A stretch of 64,000 nt of DNA from JAQUBU01 sp036677685 (GTDB lineage: Bacteria > Bacillota > Syntrophomonadia > Syntrophomonadales > Syntrophomonadaceae): positions 1 through 64,000 of the forward strand of contig JAVBWA010000021.1 of the NCBI GenBank assembly GCA_036677685.1, given 5' to 3'. Position 1 is the first letter of the stretch. Every line of letters starts with the position of its first letter. Below the pieces are notes generated by a model. It did not search any database. It saw only the letters and a program-made list of their open reading frames with translations, and had not been told where the DNA came from. The translations under genes and the position numbers were made by a program. Below are positions 54,967 through 62,871 of the stretch, in pieces.

Positions 54967-55020
54967 CGCACTGATACATTACTGCGTAATGTGTGCGTTG
55001 GGGAACCCCCAAACCCCCAG
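54967..55020 (+). other. Candidate oriT
   Basis: CGCAC-TGAT-ACATTAC-TGC-GTAATGT-GTGCG forms nested inverted repeats (54967-54997) followed by TTGGGGAACCCCC. It lies 66 bp before the relaxase start. The relaxases of this family (MobQ) nick beside such an inverted repeat at a GTGCG-like site, as in TAAGTGCGCCCT of RSF1010-type origins. The nick position is inferred. Confidence 0.55.
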
Positions 55021-55085
55021 TCAAAATAACATTCGCTCACGCTCACATTATTTTGTTTTTGTATTATGAGGAAGGATAATTCCTA

Positions 55086-58000
55086 ATGGCTATATACCAT
55101 TATTGTGCACAGATTATTCAGCGTAGCAAAGGCCGATCAGCCATTGCCGCCGCTGCTTATCGTGCTGCTGAAAAGATAGAAGATGAGAGATTAGGATTAG
55201 TATATGATTACACCCGAAAGTGCGGAGTGATATTCAGTGATATAATGGCACCTGATAATGCACCCGCATGGGTTTATAACAGGGCGGAGTTATGGAACCA
55301 GGTGGAAGTTGCAGAAAAGAGACAGGACTCACAGCTTGCCAGAGAGATTAATATTGCATTACCGCAGGAGCTCACTATTGAACAAAACATTGAGCTTATT
55401 AAGGGTTATATTAAAGAAAACTTCGTTGACAGGGGTATGATAGCTGACTATGCGGTTCATGTAGACAAGGAATATATAAACCCTCATGCCCACATTATGT
55501 TGACAACCCGGTCAATATCTAAGGAGGGCTTTGGGAAAAAGGTTCGGGAATGGAATCCGGATTTTGCATATGGTAAAGTGCAAAACTCGGAGTGCTATGT
55601 CGATTGGCGTGAGAGTTGGCAGAACCATGCTAACAAAGCTCTTGAAAGACATGGTTATGATGAAAGAATTGACCACCGCAATTATAAGGACCAGGGCATT
55701 GAAAAAATCCCAACGATTCACGAAGGGCCACATGTGCGTGCTATGGAAAAACAGGGCATAGAAACGGACAGGGGAAATATTAACAGAGAAATCCGGGAAC
55801 GTAACAAGGAACTAGAGGAAATCAAGCGGCAGGAGATAGTTAGCCTGGCTGAGTACAGACAGGCTAAAAAAGAATATGAAAACGAAATTGAAGGATGGAA
55901 GTATTACAATTCCAGGGAGCGAGGCGCAATATATAAGGTTCAGGAGATATTAGGAGATAACCCAGTTACATATGATAATTTAGAGAGTAAACTTAAAGAA
56001 TTGAAAATGAATAAATACCGCGCTGGCAACCCGGACGACAAGTTTTCTATTATAGAGCAAGAAAAGGATATACGCAGAGCATTGGCCGCATTAAGAACGG
56101 TGGAATTAAAGGAATTTGCAGCAGTGAATAACTTATGGTCCGGTGCCGCTTTCTTAGAATATTCAGAAATGAAATCTATAAAAGCTGCAACTGGAGAAGT
56201 TCTTTTTGATAACGATAATCTTTTTACTGAATATTCCGTCATTATTGAACAGATAGACGAAACCCGCCAGGCTTTAAATATATACCGCGAGGGTTTGACT
56301 TCTCTTGAGAAGGGGCAACAAGCCTTTTCTGATTACAATAATGCAACGAGTAAAATTAAAGAACTCGAAAACCCGGTAAATAGATTTCGTGGGATTATAA
56401 GTAAAGCGGATCGCAATAACAGACAGAGGGAACTGGAACAGCTAAAAAACAACCTTTCTTATTACCAGGATGTTATGAAAAACGCCGGCGTTTATGACCA
56501 GGATACCTGCGACCAGGCTTCCGGAAGGATAGAAATATTAAAAGATAATATTAATCGGTTACAGGAAAGGCTGTCTACCGATATGGAACGGCAGACAATT
56601 CTTAATAGAGGTGTCCAAGCCGTTAATAGCGGGAATGAGAGAGCGGCCATAGTTTCAGATATTAGTCGTAATATGGACGGAATAATTAATATTTCGGAAG
56701 CTGAACGATTGAATATCGGTAATCTTATTTCTGATATTTCAAACAAGCTGACTATAGAAGACCGCTATACCAATATCCGTTATCTTTCCGAGGAGCTGCA
56801 AAATGATTTGCGCGATTTGGCCGATTCGGTTTTATATCTTCCCGAATACAGGGCTTCGGTAAATAATTACTTGGACGCGCAGCGGGGATTGATTGAAAAG
56901 CAATACCGCAATAAACCACGTTCAAATGATGTTGAGAAGGCTTTAAACAAGGCGTATGATAACCTTCGTGACCGGGTAGCCCAGGAGCTAAAAAACCAGG
57001 CAAATTCTTTACTGAAAACAGATAGTCTTTCTCGTGATCCGGGCGACCTGGACACCGGGTATAGTGATAAAAATGTTGGCCGGAATTGGACACCGGCACC
57101 GACAAAAGAAGCACAAGAATGGTTTAGACGTTCTTTCAGAAATATTGAAAGGCAATCTCATAATGTGAGTCTTATGGCCGTTCCGAGTGCCGATACTGAA
57201 TCATTGAGTAATGTGCTTAAAGATTTGGCTAATAAACTTCCGGACGACATGAAAGGAAAGGCCGTTATAGCTTATCTTCCCGATGATATTAAGCCCTTTG
57301 TATGGGAAGCTGCAGACCACATACTAAAGCAGCCTGGATTAACTGTAAGCCTAAATGACGCTAATTATAGCACTCTAAGAAAATATGCAGCGGAAATCGC
57401 ATTATATCATGCTTTACGTCTTAAGCCCCGTGAATATGTACCAATAAAAATGATGGTCAACCAGGACCGGGCTAAAGTTGCTCTTGAAAAGTTTATAAAG
57501 TCTAATGGGGAGCTGCTGAAAGGATTAAAAGACGAAGCTTTATGGACTATCGAGAAAATGGCCGAATCATTACGAGGATTAGGGTGTAATGACGATGAGG
57601 CTGTATCAATAATATCCCGTTTTGGGGCAGAGGCCAACCTCTCCGATAGGAGTATAAACGATATTATTAATCATTATGATAATAGTCCTTCGGACGTTAT
57701 TGTTTGGCGCGGCCAGTGGCACCGACTGATTGATAACCTGGGATATGAAGAAAAGGAATTGTTGTATCCCTGGTTTGGGGTGCAAACGGCGCAAGAACAT
57801 AATACGGAAGATAAAACTATGGAAGCAAACAAGCAACCGATAAAACCACCACATATTATTCCGGAAAATATACCGGCAGTTATAAATGCTTTTAAAACAG
57901 CTATGGGCAAACCGGAAGATATAGAGGAAATAAAATGGACGTTATGGACCAGCTCATGGGTATTAAAAGAATTGGGGGTAAGTGCAGAAGAGAGCTTTGT

Positions 58001-58334
58001 TCTTCTTAACGGTTGGGCAAAACGGGCTGATATTGAAATTTCAGAAGCTCGTATAAGGGATATTGTAGACCGGGCCGCATTAAATGATTCGGGCTGTTGG
58101 CTTGGCCGGGATAATTGGGAACGCCTTTTTGTAAATCTAGAAACCAATCTACCCCCTATACCATGGGCTTATGATCGAGGATGCAATATAAGTATAGGTA
58201 ATATAGTTTTGAAATCAGTGTATAGTACAGTCGAGCGCGAAAAAGTTCGGTCGGAGATCCAGGGTCGCAAGTTTGCAAAATGGGTAAGACTCATGGACAA
58301 AGAGCAACAAAAAGGGCATTCCCTGGATAGATAG
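55086..58334 (+). CDS. mobL: MobA/MobL-family relaxase
   Basis: 1082 residues. The relaxase domain (1-220) has YHYCAQIIQRSKGRSAIAAAAYRA (read as two pieces), NRAELWNQVE and the metal-binding NPHAHIMLTTR. It nicks oriT and pilots the strand into recipients. A long coiled coil (220-560) follows. The C-terminal ~330 residues contain two related helical units (about 790-910 and 955-1050), each ending in GxW..RDNWxRLxxNL-like motifs. No helicase or primase Walker motifs are present. GAGGAAGG upstream. Confidence 0.88.
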   Translation: MAIYHYCAQIIQRSKGRSAIAAAAYRAAEKIEDERLGLVYDYTRKCGVIFSDIMAPDNAPAWVYNRAELWNQVEVAEKRQDSQLAREINIALPQELTIEQNIELIKGYIKENFVDRGMIADYAVHVDKEYINPHAHIMLTTRSISKEGFGKKVREWNPDFAYGKVQNSECYVDWRESWQNHANKALERHGYDERIDHRNYKDQGIEKIPTIHEGPHVRAMEKQGIETDRGNINREIRERNKELEEIKRQEIVSLAEYRQAKKEYENEIEGWKYYNSRERGAIYKVQEILGDNPVTYDNLESKLKELKMNKYRAGNPDDKFSIIEQEKDIRRALAALRTVELKEFAAVNNLWSGAAFLEYSEMKSIKAATGEVLFDNDNLFTEYSVIIEQIDETRQALNIYREGLTSLEKGQQAFSDYNNATSKIKELENPVNRFRGIISKADRNNRQRELEQLKNNLSYYQDVMKNAGVYDQDTCDQASGRIEILKDNINRLQERLSTDMERQTILNRGVQAVNSGNERAAIVSDISRNMDGIINISEAERLNIGNLISDISNKLTIEDRYTNIRYLSEELQNDLRDLADSVLYLPEYRASVNNYLDAQRGLIEKQYRNKPRSNDVEKALNKAYDNLRDRVAQELKNQANSLLKTDSLSRDPGDLDTGYSDKNVGRNWTPAPTKEAQEWFRRSFRNIERQSHNVSLMAVPSADTESLSNVLKDLANKLPDDMKGKAVIAYLPDDIKPFVWEAADHILKQPGLTVSLNDANYSTLRKYAAEIALYHALRLKPREYVPIKMMVNQDRAKVALEKFIKSNGELLKGLKDEALWTIEKMAESLRGLGCNDDEAVSIISRFGAEANLSDRSINDIINHYDNSPSDVIVWRGQWHRLIDNLGYEEKELLYPWFGVQTAQEHNTEDKTMEANKQPIKPPHIIPENIPAVINAFKTAMGKPEDIEEIKWTLWTSSWVLKELGVSAEESFVLLNGWAKRADIEISEARIRDIVDRAALNDSGCWLGRDNWERLFVNLETNLPPIPWAYDRGCNISIGNIVLKSVYSTVEREKVRSEIQGRKFAKWVRLMDKEQQKGHSLDR

Positions 58335-58411
58335 ACCATATACAAAATTCTCGTGATAAACGGAATTTCGAAAGCAGTTGTATTATTCAATAAAAAGAAG
58401 GGAGTATTGAT

Positions 58412-58597
58412 ATGGACAATGAAAAAGCCTGGGAATATGCACTAGGTATTATCAAAGTTGATGGTTTAGAGCCATCCGCTGACTTATTAGAGCTAATTAA
58501 GAAAGAAAAGCAAGGCGAGATTGCTACCGACGAAATAATTAGAATACTAAGTGGAAAATATAAAACAGAAAAGAATGGTAGTTTAAATAATAGGTGA
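58412..58597 (+). CDS. VbhA-like antitoxin domain protein
   Basis: 61 residues matching the antitoxin VbhA family: AWEYALGIIKVDGLEPSADLL then ELIKKEKQGEIATDEIIRILS. VbhA blocks Fic-domain AMP transferases such as VbhT. No Fic protein (HPFxxGNGR) is present in the window, so it is either orphan or its partner is elsewhere. It follows the relaxase by 77 bp; AAGGGAG upstream. Confidence 0.62.
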   Translation: MDNEKAWEYALGIIKVDGLEPSADLLELIKKEKQGEIATDEIIRILSGKYKTEKNGSLNNR

Positions 58598-58647
58598 TCA
58601 CTATATTGTTCCGATTAAGCTAATAGAAATAAACTGGAACATAGGAC

Positions 58648-58690
58648 AAAAATTAAAACCCCATTGATAAAGGGGTTTTAATTTTTGTTT
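58648..58690. terminator. Bidirectional terminator after the antitoxin gene
   Basis: AAAATTAAAACCCC and GGGGTTTTAATTTT form a 14-bp stem over ATTGATAAA, with T-rich tail TTGTTT. It separates the mobilisation genes from the defence cassette. Confidence 0.88.
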
Positions 58691-58935
58691 CGCTCTAAGA
58701 TTAGTTTATTCTTGATAGAAAGCCATTATCAAGATCTTTACATATATAGGCAGATTAAAGTTTTATATAGAACCCTTACATATAGAAATGTATTGGGATA
58801 CCATTTCTTATTAACAATTATGATTATATTTAAAGAAAAACAGGCATAAATTGGTGAAGTTATAAGAAAAATGCTTTTCATTGCATTATAATTATGAAAA
58901 TGGAACATAGAAACTATACGGAAGGAATAATCTAA
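58691..58935 (+). promoter_or_regulatory. Leader of the Detocs-like operon
   Basis: AT-rich, with no gene. TTATAAT near 58887-58893 is the best -10 box, without a clear -35. GGAAGGAA lies just before the first ATG. Confidence 0.35.
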
Positions 58936-61900
58936 ATGAATAGAAAAATAAGACGATATTTTCTAGCTGAATTTAAGCGAGACAAAAGATCTTATAAGTC
59001 TTATTTCTATAATATGATTCTAAATGCTAACCAAGAGGATATTAAGAAATTATTAGAAAGTATAGAAAGAGACCGAGAAATGCTGAGTAAAATGGGAATG
59101 ATGTTATGTCCTATGTCGTTAGCCGAATTAAGCTCAAATAAGATTGTATTTAACTCGGAAATATCAATAGATAACATTGAAGAAATTTTTATCGATATTA
59201 TCAGCTTATTTTCTAATAAATTAAATAGATATTTAACGTTAAAAAGCCAGTATGAAGGGTTCTTATTTAAAAATGAATATGAGAAAGCTTATTCATTATT
59301 GGAAAGAATCGAGGCGGAAATTTGTGTTTCTATTTGGTCATGCAGTCATAAGATGATGCTAAAAGAAAAACTAGAAGGTTTAGAAGAACATAAAAAGGTA
59401 ATGAGTGAATTCTTGAAAGTAACTAAATCAAACATTCTCATTAATACATTAATAGAATTTAGAAGTTTTTCTGTTGAAAGTAATAATAGCTATATAGCAT
59501 ATCAAGATAGAGTGAAGGATTTTTTAAACTTATTTAAAAATGATGAGATTTTACATAACTATCTTAATTATAAGCTCAATTTAGAAGATGATTTTGACAA
59601 ACAAGTTTTAAAAATAGTTATGCAATTTGATAGCCAGTTTTCGTTAATTGATCTTTATGAGTGTTTTATTGAATATATAAATATTAGTAATCTATATAAT
59701 GAAGTTAACTTAGGTAATCTACTTTTAATTGAAAAGAAAATAATAGATTACAGATTAACCAATAATATTCTTTTAAATGATTATTCCAAATTGAAAGAAT
59801 ATGTGAAGGAAAATAATTTTTATTACATTTTGTTAGATCAATATACCAAAGGAAACTACGCCATTTTTATTAAAAATATTCAGGATTATTTGGATGAATT
59901 TCCACAAGATTTTCAAGCGGTATTATTATATATAAAAGCTTGTATTAATTGTGGACAACAAATTAATGGAAATATTATATATAAGGATATATATAATATC
60001 TATACTTTAAATGAACAAGTTAACTCTTCAATTTTGAATATGTATCAATACCTGAAAGAATACCAAGGAACTACTTGGGAAATAAAAATAAAAGGTTTCA
60101 TATCTAGAAAAATTACTTTAAAAGATACTCTAAAATACAATTATATTTCCAGTATAAATGATTTCAGAATAAATCCTAATTTTGTGGAAAACTTTAGTGA
60201 TAATGAAAGAAGATATAATTTTTTAATTAATTTTGAAGATGAGTGTCTTGCAACAACCGAATTATACAAATACCGTAATGGAGATTCCTTAAATATTCCA
60301 AATACTATTTTAGATAATAATAGGAAAAACCTATTTACAGCGGAATACCAAATACAAAATAAAATTTTTGACGAGAGTATAGATTTGTTATTAAGAATGA
60401 AAAAACAGTTAAAACCATCTGATCTATACAACTTGGAGCGTGTTAATCGTAAATTAGTCGTAGCTTATATTGGAAAAAAAGATTATTTAAGCGTAATTGA
60501 ATTAATTGTTAAATCATATTTAAAAAATGAAAATATGATTAGAAGAATTAATCTGACGGAAATATTAGATTTAATAAAAGACATTGATAATATTTTAATT
60601 AAAAGCAGTATTTATAATGTTTTGTTTACATATATCTGCGATAAGAATAATTATAAAAGACAAAGAATTGCATATTCCAATTTTATGGATTTAAATCGCT
60701 TTAAATCTGTTTTAGATATAGTTAACTCCAATATAGATAATATGGCTTTAGTTTTTTTTCTAGATAAAATTTGCGTTCAACATTTATTGAAGAGGCAGAT
60801 TGTTCTAAATCAAGGAGACAGTGATGAAATAAGAATAGATATCCTTCGACATTTAATGGAATTAGACGTTTCTAATAAAAAAATATATTATGAGGAGATT
60901 ACAAGTATTACTCAACAAAAAAGTATAAAAGATAGAATCAAACAAATAAATCAAAGTAGAGTTTATGTAGATGTCGAGAATATTAAGAAAGAAAATGAAT
61001 ATATCTTAAAAGAAAGTTTTAATCGTTATTTATCTGTTAAGGACTTCGATGACGATTTACTTGCAATTGATGTAACCAGTAATGAATATCTTAATGACCT
61101 AAGAAAAGTCGTAGATGATATTAGTGAAAAAATCAATGAAAAAATAAGAGCAAACCCTAGTTATTCTCAAACTATGGTAATTTTACGGGGAATCATTACC
61201 AGGATTGCCGAAGAGTTTTTATTTAATGATAAATATGGATTAAATACATTTTTAAGCTCTAGAATTAGACATGGATATTGTAAAAACCAATTAGTATCTG
61301 TTTTTCGAGACAATAACTTGTTATCAAAGAAAAAATTTAATCATAGTGATGAATACGAAATAAATGAATATTGGGATGCTATCCTACCAAGGGACTCTCA
61401 AGATGCAAATCTGATTAAACAAGAACTTTCTTTGTTCACATTAAAAATTGAAAAAATGGTTGAAGAAGTTAAATCTAATTGGTTGAGTATAAAATACAAA
61501 GAAGATACTAACGGCTTTCTTGATTTCTCAAATTGTGTAAATGGATGTTTAGTAGTAATTGAAAGCGAACAAATAGTAGACTTCGAGGCATTTTTTTCAG
61601 CTTCAATCGATTTTTTATGGGGATTCACCCAACGTCGTTTTGAAGAACTTAGATTAAAGATTACCGATGAATTAATGGAATATTTTTTGATGGAGCTATC
61701 TAAACTGGAAGTTGCAATATCCTCAGTAAAAACAAAAGAACTCGAAAATTATACCAAACAAATTTGTAGTAGTATAAATCTCTGTAAGTCACAGGTAAAT
61801 GGTACAATAACTGAGTTTTCAAACGTATTTTATAAAAAGGATGTTTATTATAGGGATTTCTCTATGAGCGATCTCATTGATACTTGCTTAGAAATAAGCA

Positions 61901-62409
61901 ATAAACTAAATAGTAACTTTGGAGAAATTAGATTAGCAAGACTGATAAATGATAATAATTTATATGATGGAAAAGTATTTCCCTATTTTGTAGATATGAT
62001 TAATATTTTGATAAATAATGCTATGGAGCACTCAGGACTTAGTAGTTCGGATTTATCTATAAGTATTATTATTGAACCCGAAAAAGATCCAAAAGTGATA
62101 GATAGGATCACATCCGAACTAAAAATTACTGATCAGGATTTTTTACGAATTGCAGTCATTAACAATATTTCTAGTACTATAAATGAAGAAATAATCAAAA
62201 GTCGTCTTGAAAGTATTTTCTACAATATGAAAAACAGAGAAGTGTTCAAGAAGTATATACAAATTGAAGGCGGTACCGGACTCTATAAGTTAAATAAGAC
62301 GTTGATATACCATCTTCCTTGTGCTTCCGGCATATTTTATGACATAAATAATAATCAATTTAGACTTTCTATTGTAATTGGAACTAAAAATATAATGATA
62401 GGGGGGTAG
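58936..62409 (+). CDS. dtcA: DtcA-like sensor: helical/TPR region plus histidine-kinase ATPase domain
   Basis: 1157 residues, very AT-rich and Lys/Asn/Ile-rich. Residues 1-700 are helical repeats resembling degenerate TPRs (for example YTKGNYAIFIKNIQDYLDEFP). Residues ~700-1000 are helical and include LSSRIRHGY, His779. The GHKL ATPase domain is at ~1010-1150: N-box DMINILINNAMEHS (1020-1033), VINN in place of the usual Asp-x-Gly box (1074-1077), and EGGTGLYKLNK (1111-1121). No membrane segment. With the next two genes it has the layout of Detocs, where DtcA senses infection and phosphorylates the effector. Assignment rests on architecture, not alignment. Confidence 0.8.
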   Translation: MNRKIRRYFLAEFKRDKRSYKSYFYNMILNANQEDIKKLLESIERDREMLSKMGMMLCPMSLAELSSNKIVFNSEISIDNIEEIFIDIISLFSNKLNRYLTLKSQYEGFLFKNEYEKAYSLLERIEAEICVSIWSCSHKMMLKEKLEGLEEHKKVMSEFLKVTKSNILINTLIEFRSFSVESNNSYIAYQDRVKDFLNLFKNDEILHNYLNYKLNLEDDFDKQVLKIVMQFDSQFSLIDLYECFIEYINISNLYNEVNLGNLLLIEKKIIDYRLTNNILLNDYSKLKEYVKENNFYYILLDQYTKGNYAIFIKNIQDYLDEFPQDFQAVLLYIKACINCGQQINGNIIYKDIYNIYTLNEQVNSSILNMYQYLKEYQGTTWEIKIKGFISRKITLKDTLKYNYISSINDFRINPNFVENFSDNERRYNFLINFEDECLATTELYKYRNGDSLNIPNTILDNNRKNLFTAEYQIQNKIFDESIDLLLRMKKQLKPSDLYNLERVNRKLVVAYIGKKDYLSVIELIVKSYLKNENMIRRINLTEILDLIKDIDNILIKSSIYNVLFTYICDKNNYKRQRIAYSNFMDLNRFKSVLDIVNSNIDNMALVFFLDKICVQHLLKRQIVLNQGDSDEIRIDILRHLMELDVSNKKIYYEEITSITQQKSIKDRIKQINQSRVYVDVENIKKENEYILKESFNRYLSVKDFDDDLLAIDVTSNEYLNDLRKVVDDISEKINEKIRANPSYSQTMVILRGIITRIAEEFLFNDKYGLNTFLSSRIRHGYCKNQLVSVFRDNNLLSKKKFNHSDEYEINEYWDAILPRDSQDANLIKQELSLFTLKIEKMVEEVKSNWLSIKYKEDTNGFLDFSNCVNGCLVVIESEQIVDFEAFFSASIDFLWGFTQRRFEELRLKITDELMEYFLMELSKLEVAISSVKTKELENYTKQICSSINLCKSQVNGTITEFSNVFYKKDVYYRDFSMSDLIDTCLEISNKLNSNFGEIRLARLINDNNLYDGKVFPYFVDMINILINNAMEHSGLSSSDLSISIIIEPEKDPKVIDRITSELKITDQDFLRIAVINNISSTINEEIIKSRLESIFYNMKNREVFKKYIQIEGGTGLYKLNKTLIYHLPCASGIFYDINNNQFRLSIVIGTKNIMIGG

Positions 62410-62415
62410 ACATTA

Positions 62416-62871
62416 GTGAAAATATTATTCATTGAAGATGAAATAATTAAAGAGAAACAAATCTCAGAATATTTGAATTCCTCTTTTGAGGATATTACCA
62501 TTATGATTGAAAAATCGTTAATGGCTGGAATAAAGAGAATTCAGAAAGAGAAATATGACATAATCCTATTGGATATGAGTTTACCCTTGTATGATTTTAG
62601 TGGAGATATTGAAGAAATAAATGAATTTGAAGCTTTTGCTGGTATAGATTTATTGGACGAAATGGCAAGGATTAATTATTCATGTAAAGTCATAGTAATT
62701 ACAGCTTTTGATGTAATTGAAGATGATGAGAAAAAGTTAAGTCTACAGCAAATAGATGATCAAATGACTAGAGATTACCCTCAAATATATATTGGAAGTA
62801 TACATTACAATTCATCATCCTTGGAATGGAAAATTGAATTAAATAAGATTTTGGCAGGTGTTATTAAATAG
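62416..62871 (+). CDS. dtcB: DtcB-like stand-alone receiver domain
   Basis: 151 residues forming one receiver domain: acidic pocket FIEDE (7-9), phospho-acceptor Asp53 in IILLDMSLP, Thr in VIVITAF. The position of the conserved Lys appears to be His130 (SIHYNSSSLEW, aligned with VLKYDESSNEW of the next gene). An acidic insert (about 58-75) follows the phospho-Asp. In Detocs, DtcB drains phosphate from the kinase and so prevents false activation. It follows dtcA by 6 bp and overlaps the next gene by one base. Confidence 0.82.
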   Translation: MKILFIEDEIIKEKQISEYLNSSFEDITIMIEKSLMAGIKRIQKEKYDIILLDMSLPLYDFSGDIEEINEFEAFAGIDLLDEMARINYSCKVIVITAFDVIEDDEKKLSLQQIDDQMTRDYPQIYIGSIHYNSSSLEWKIELNKILAGVIK

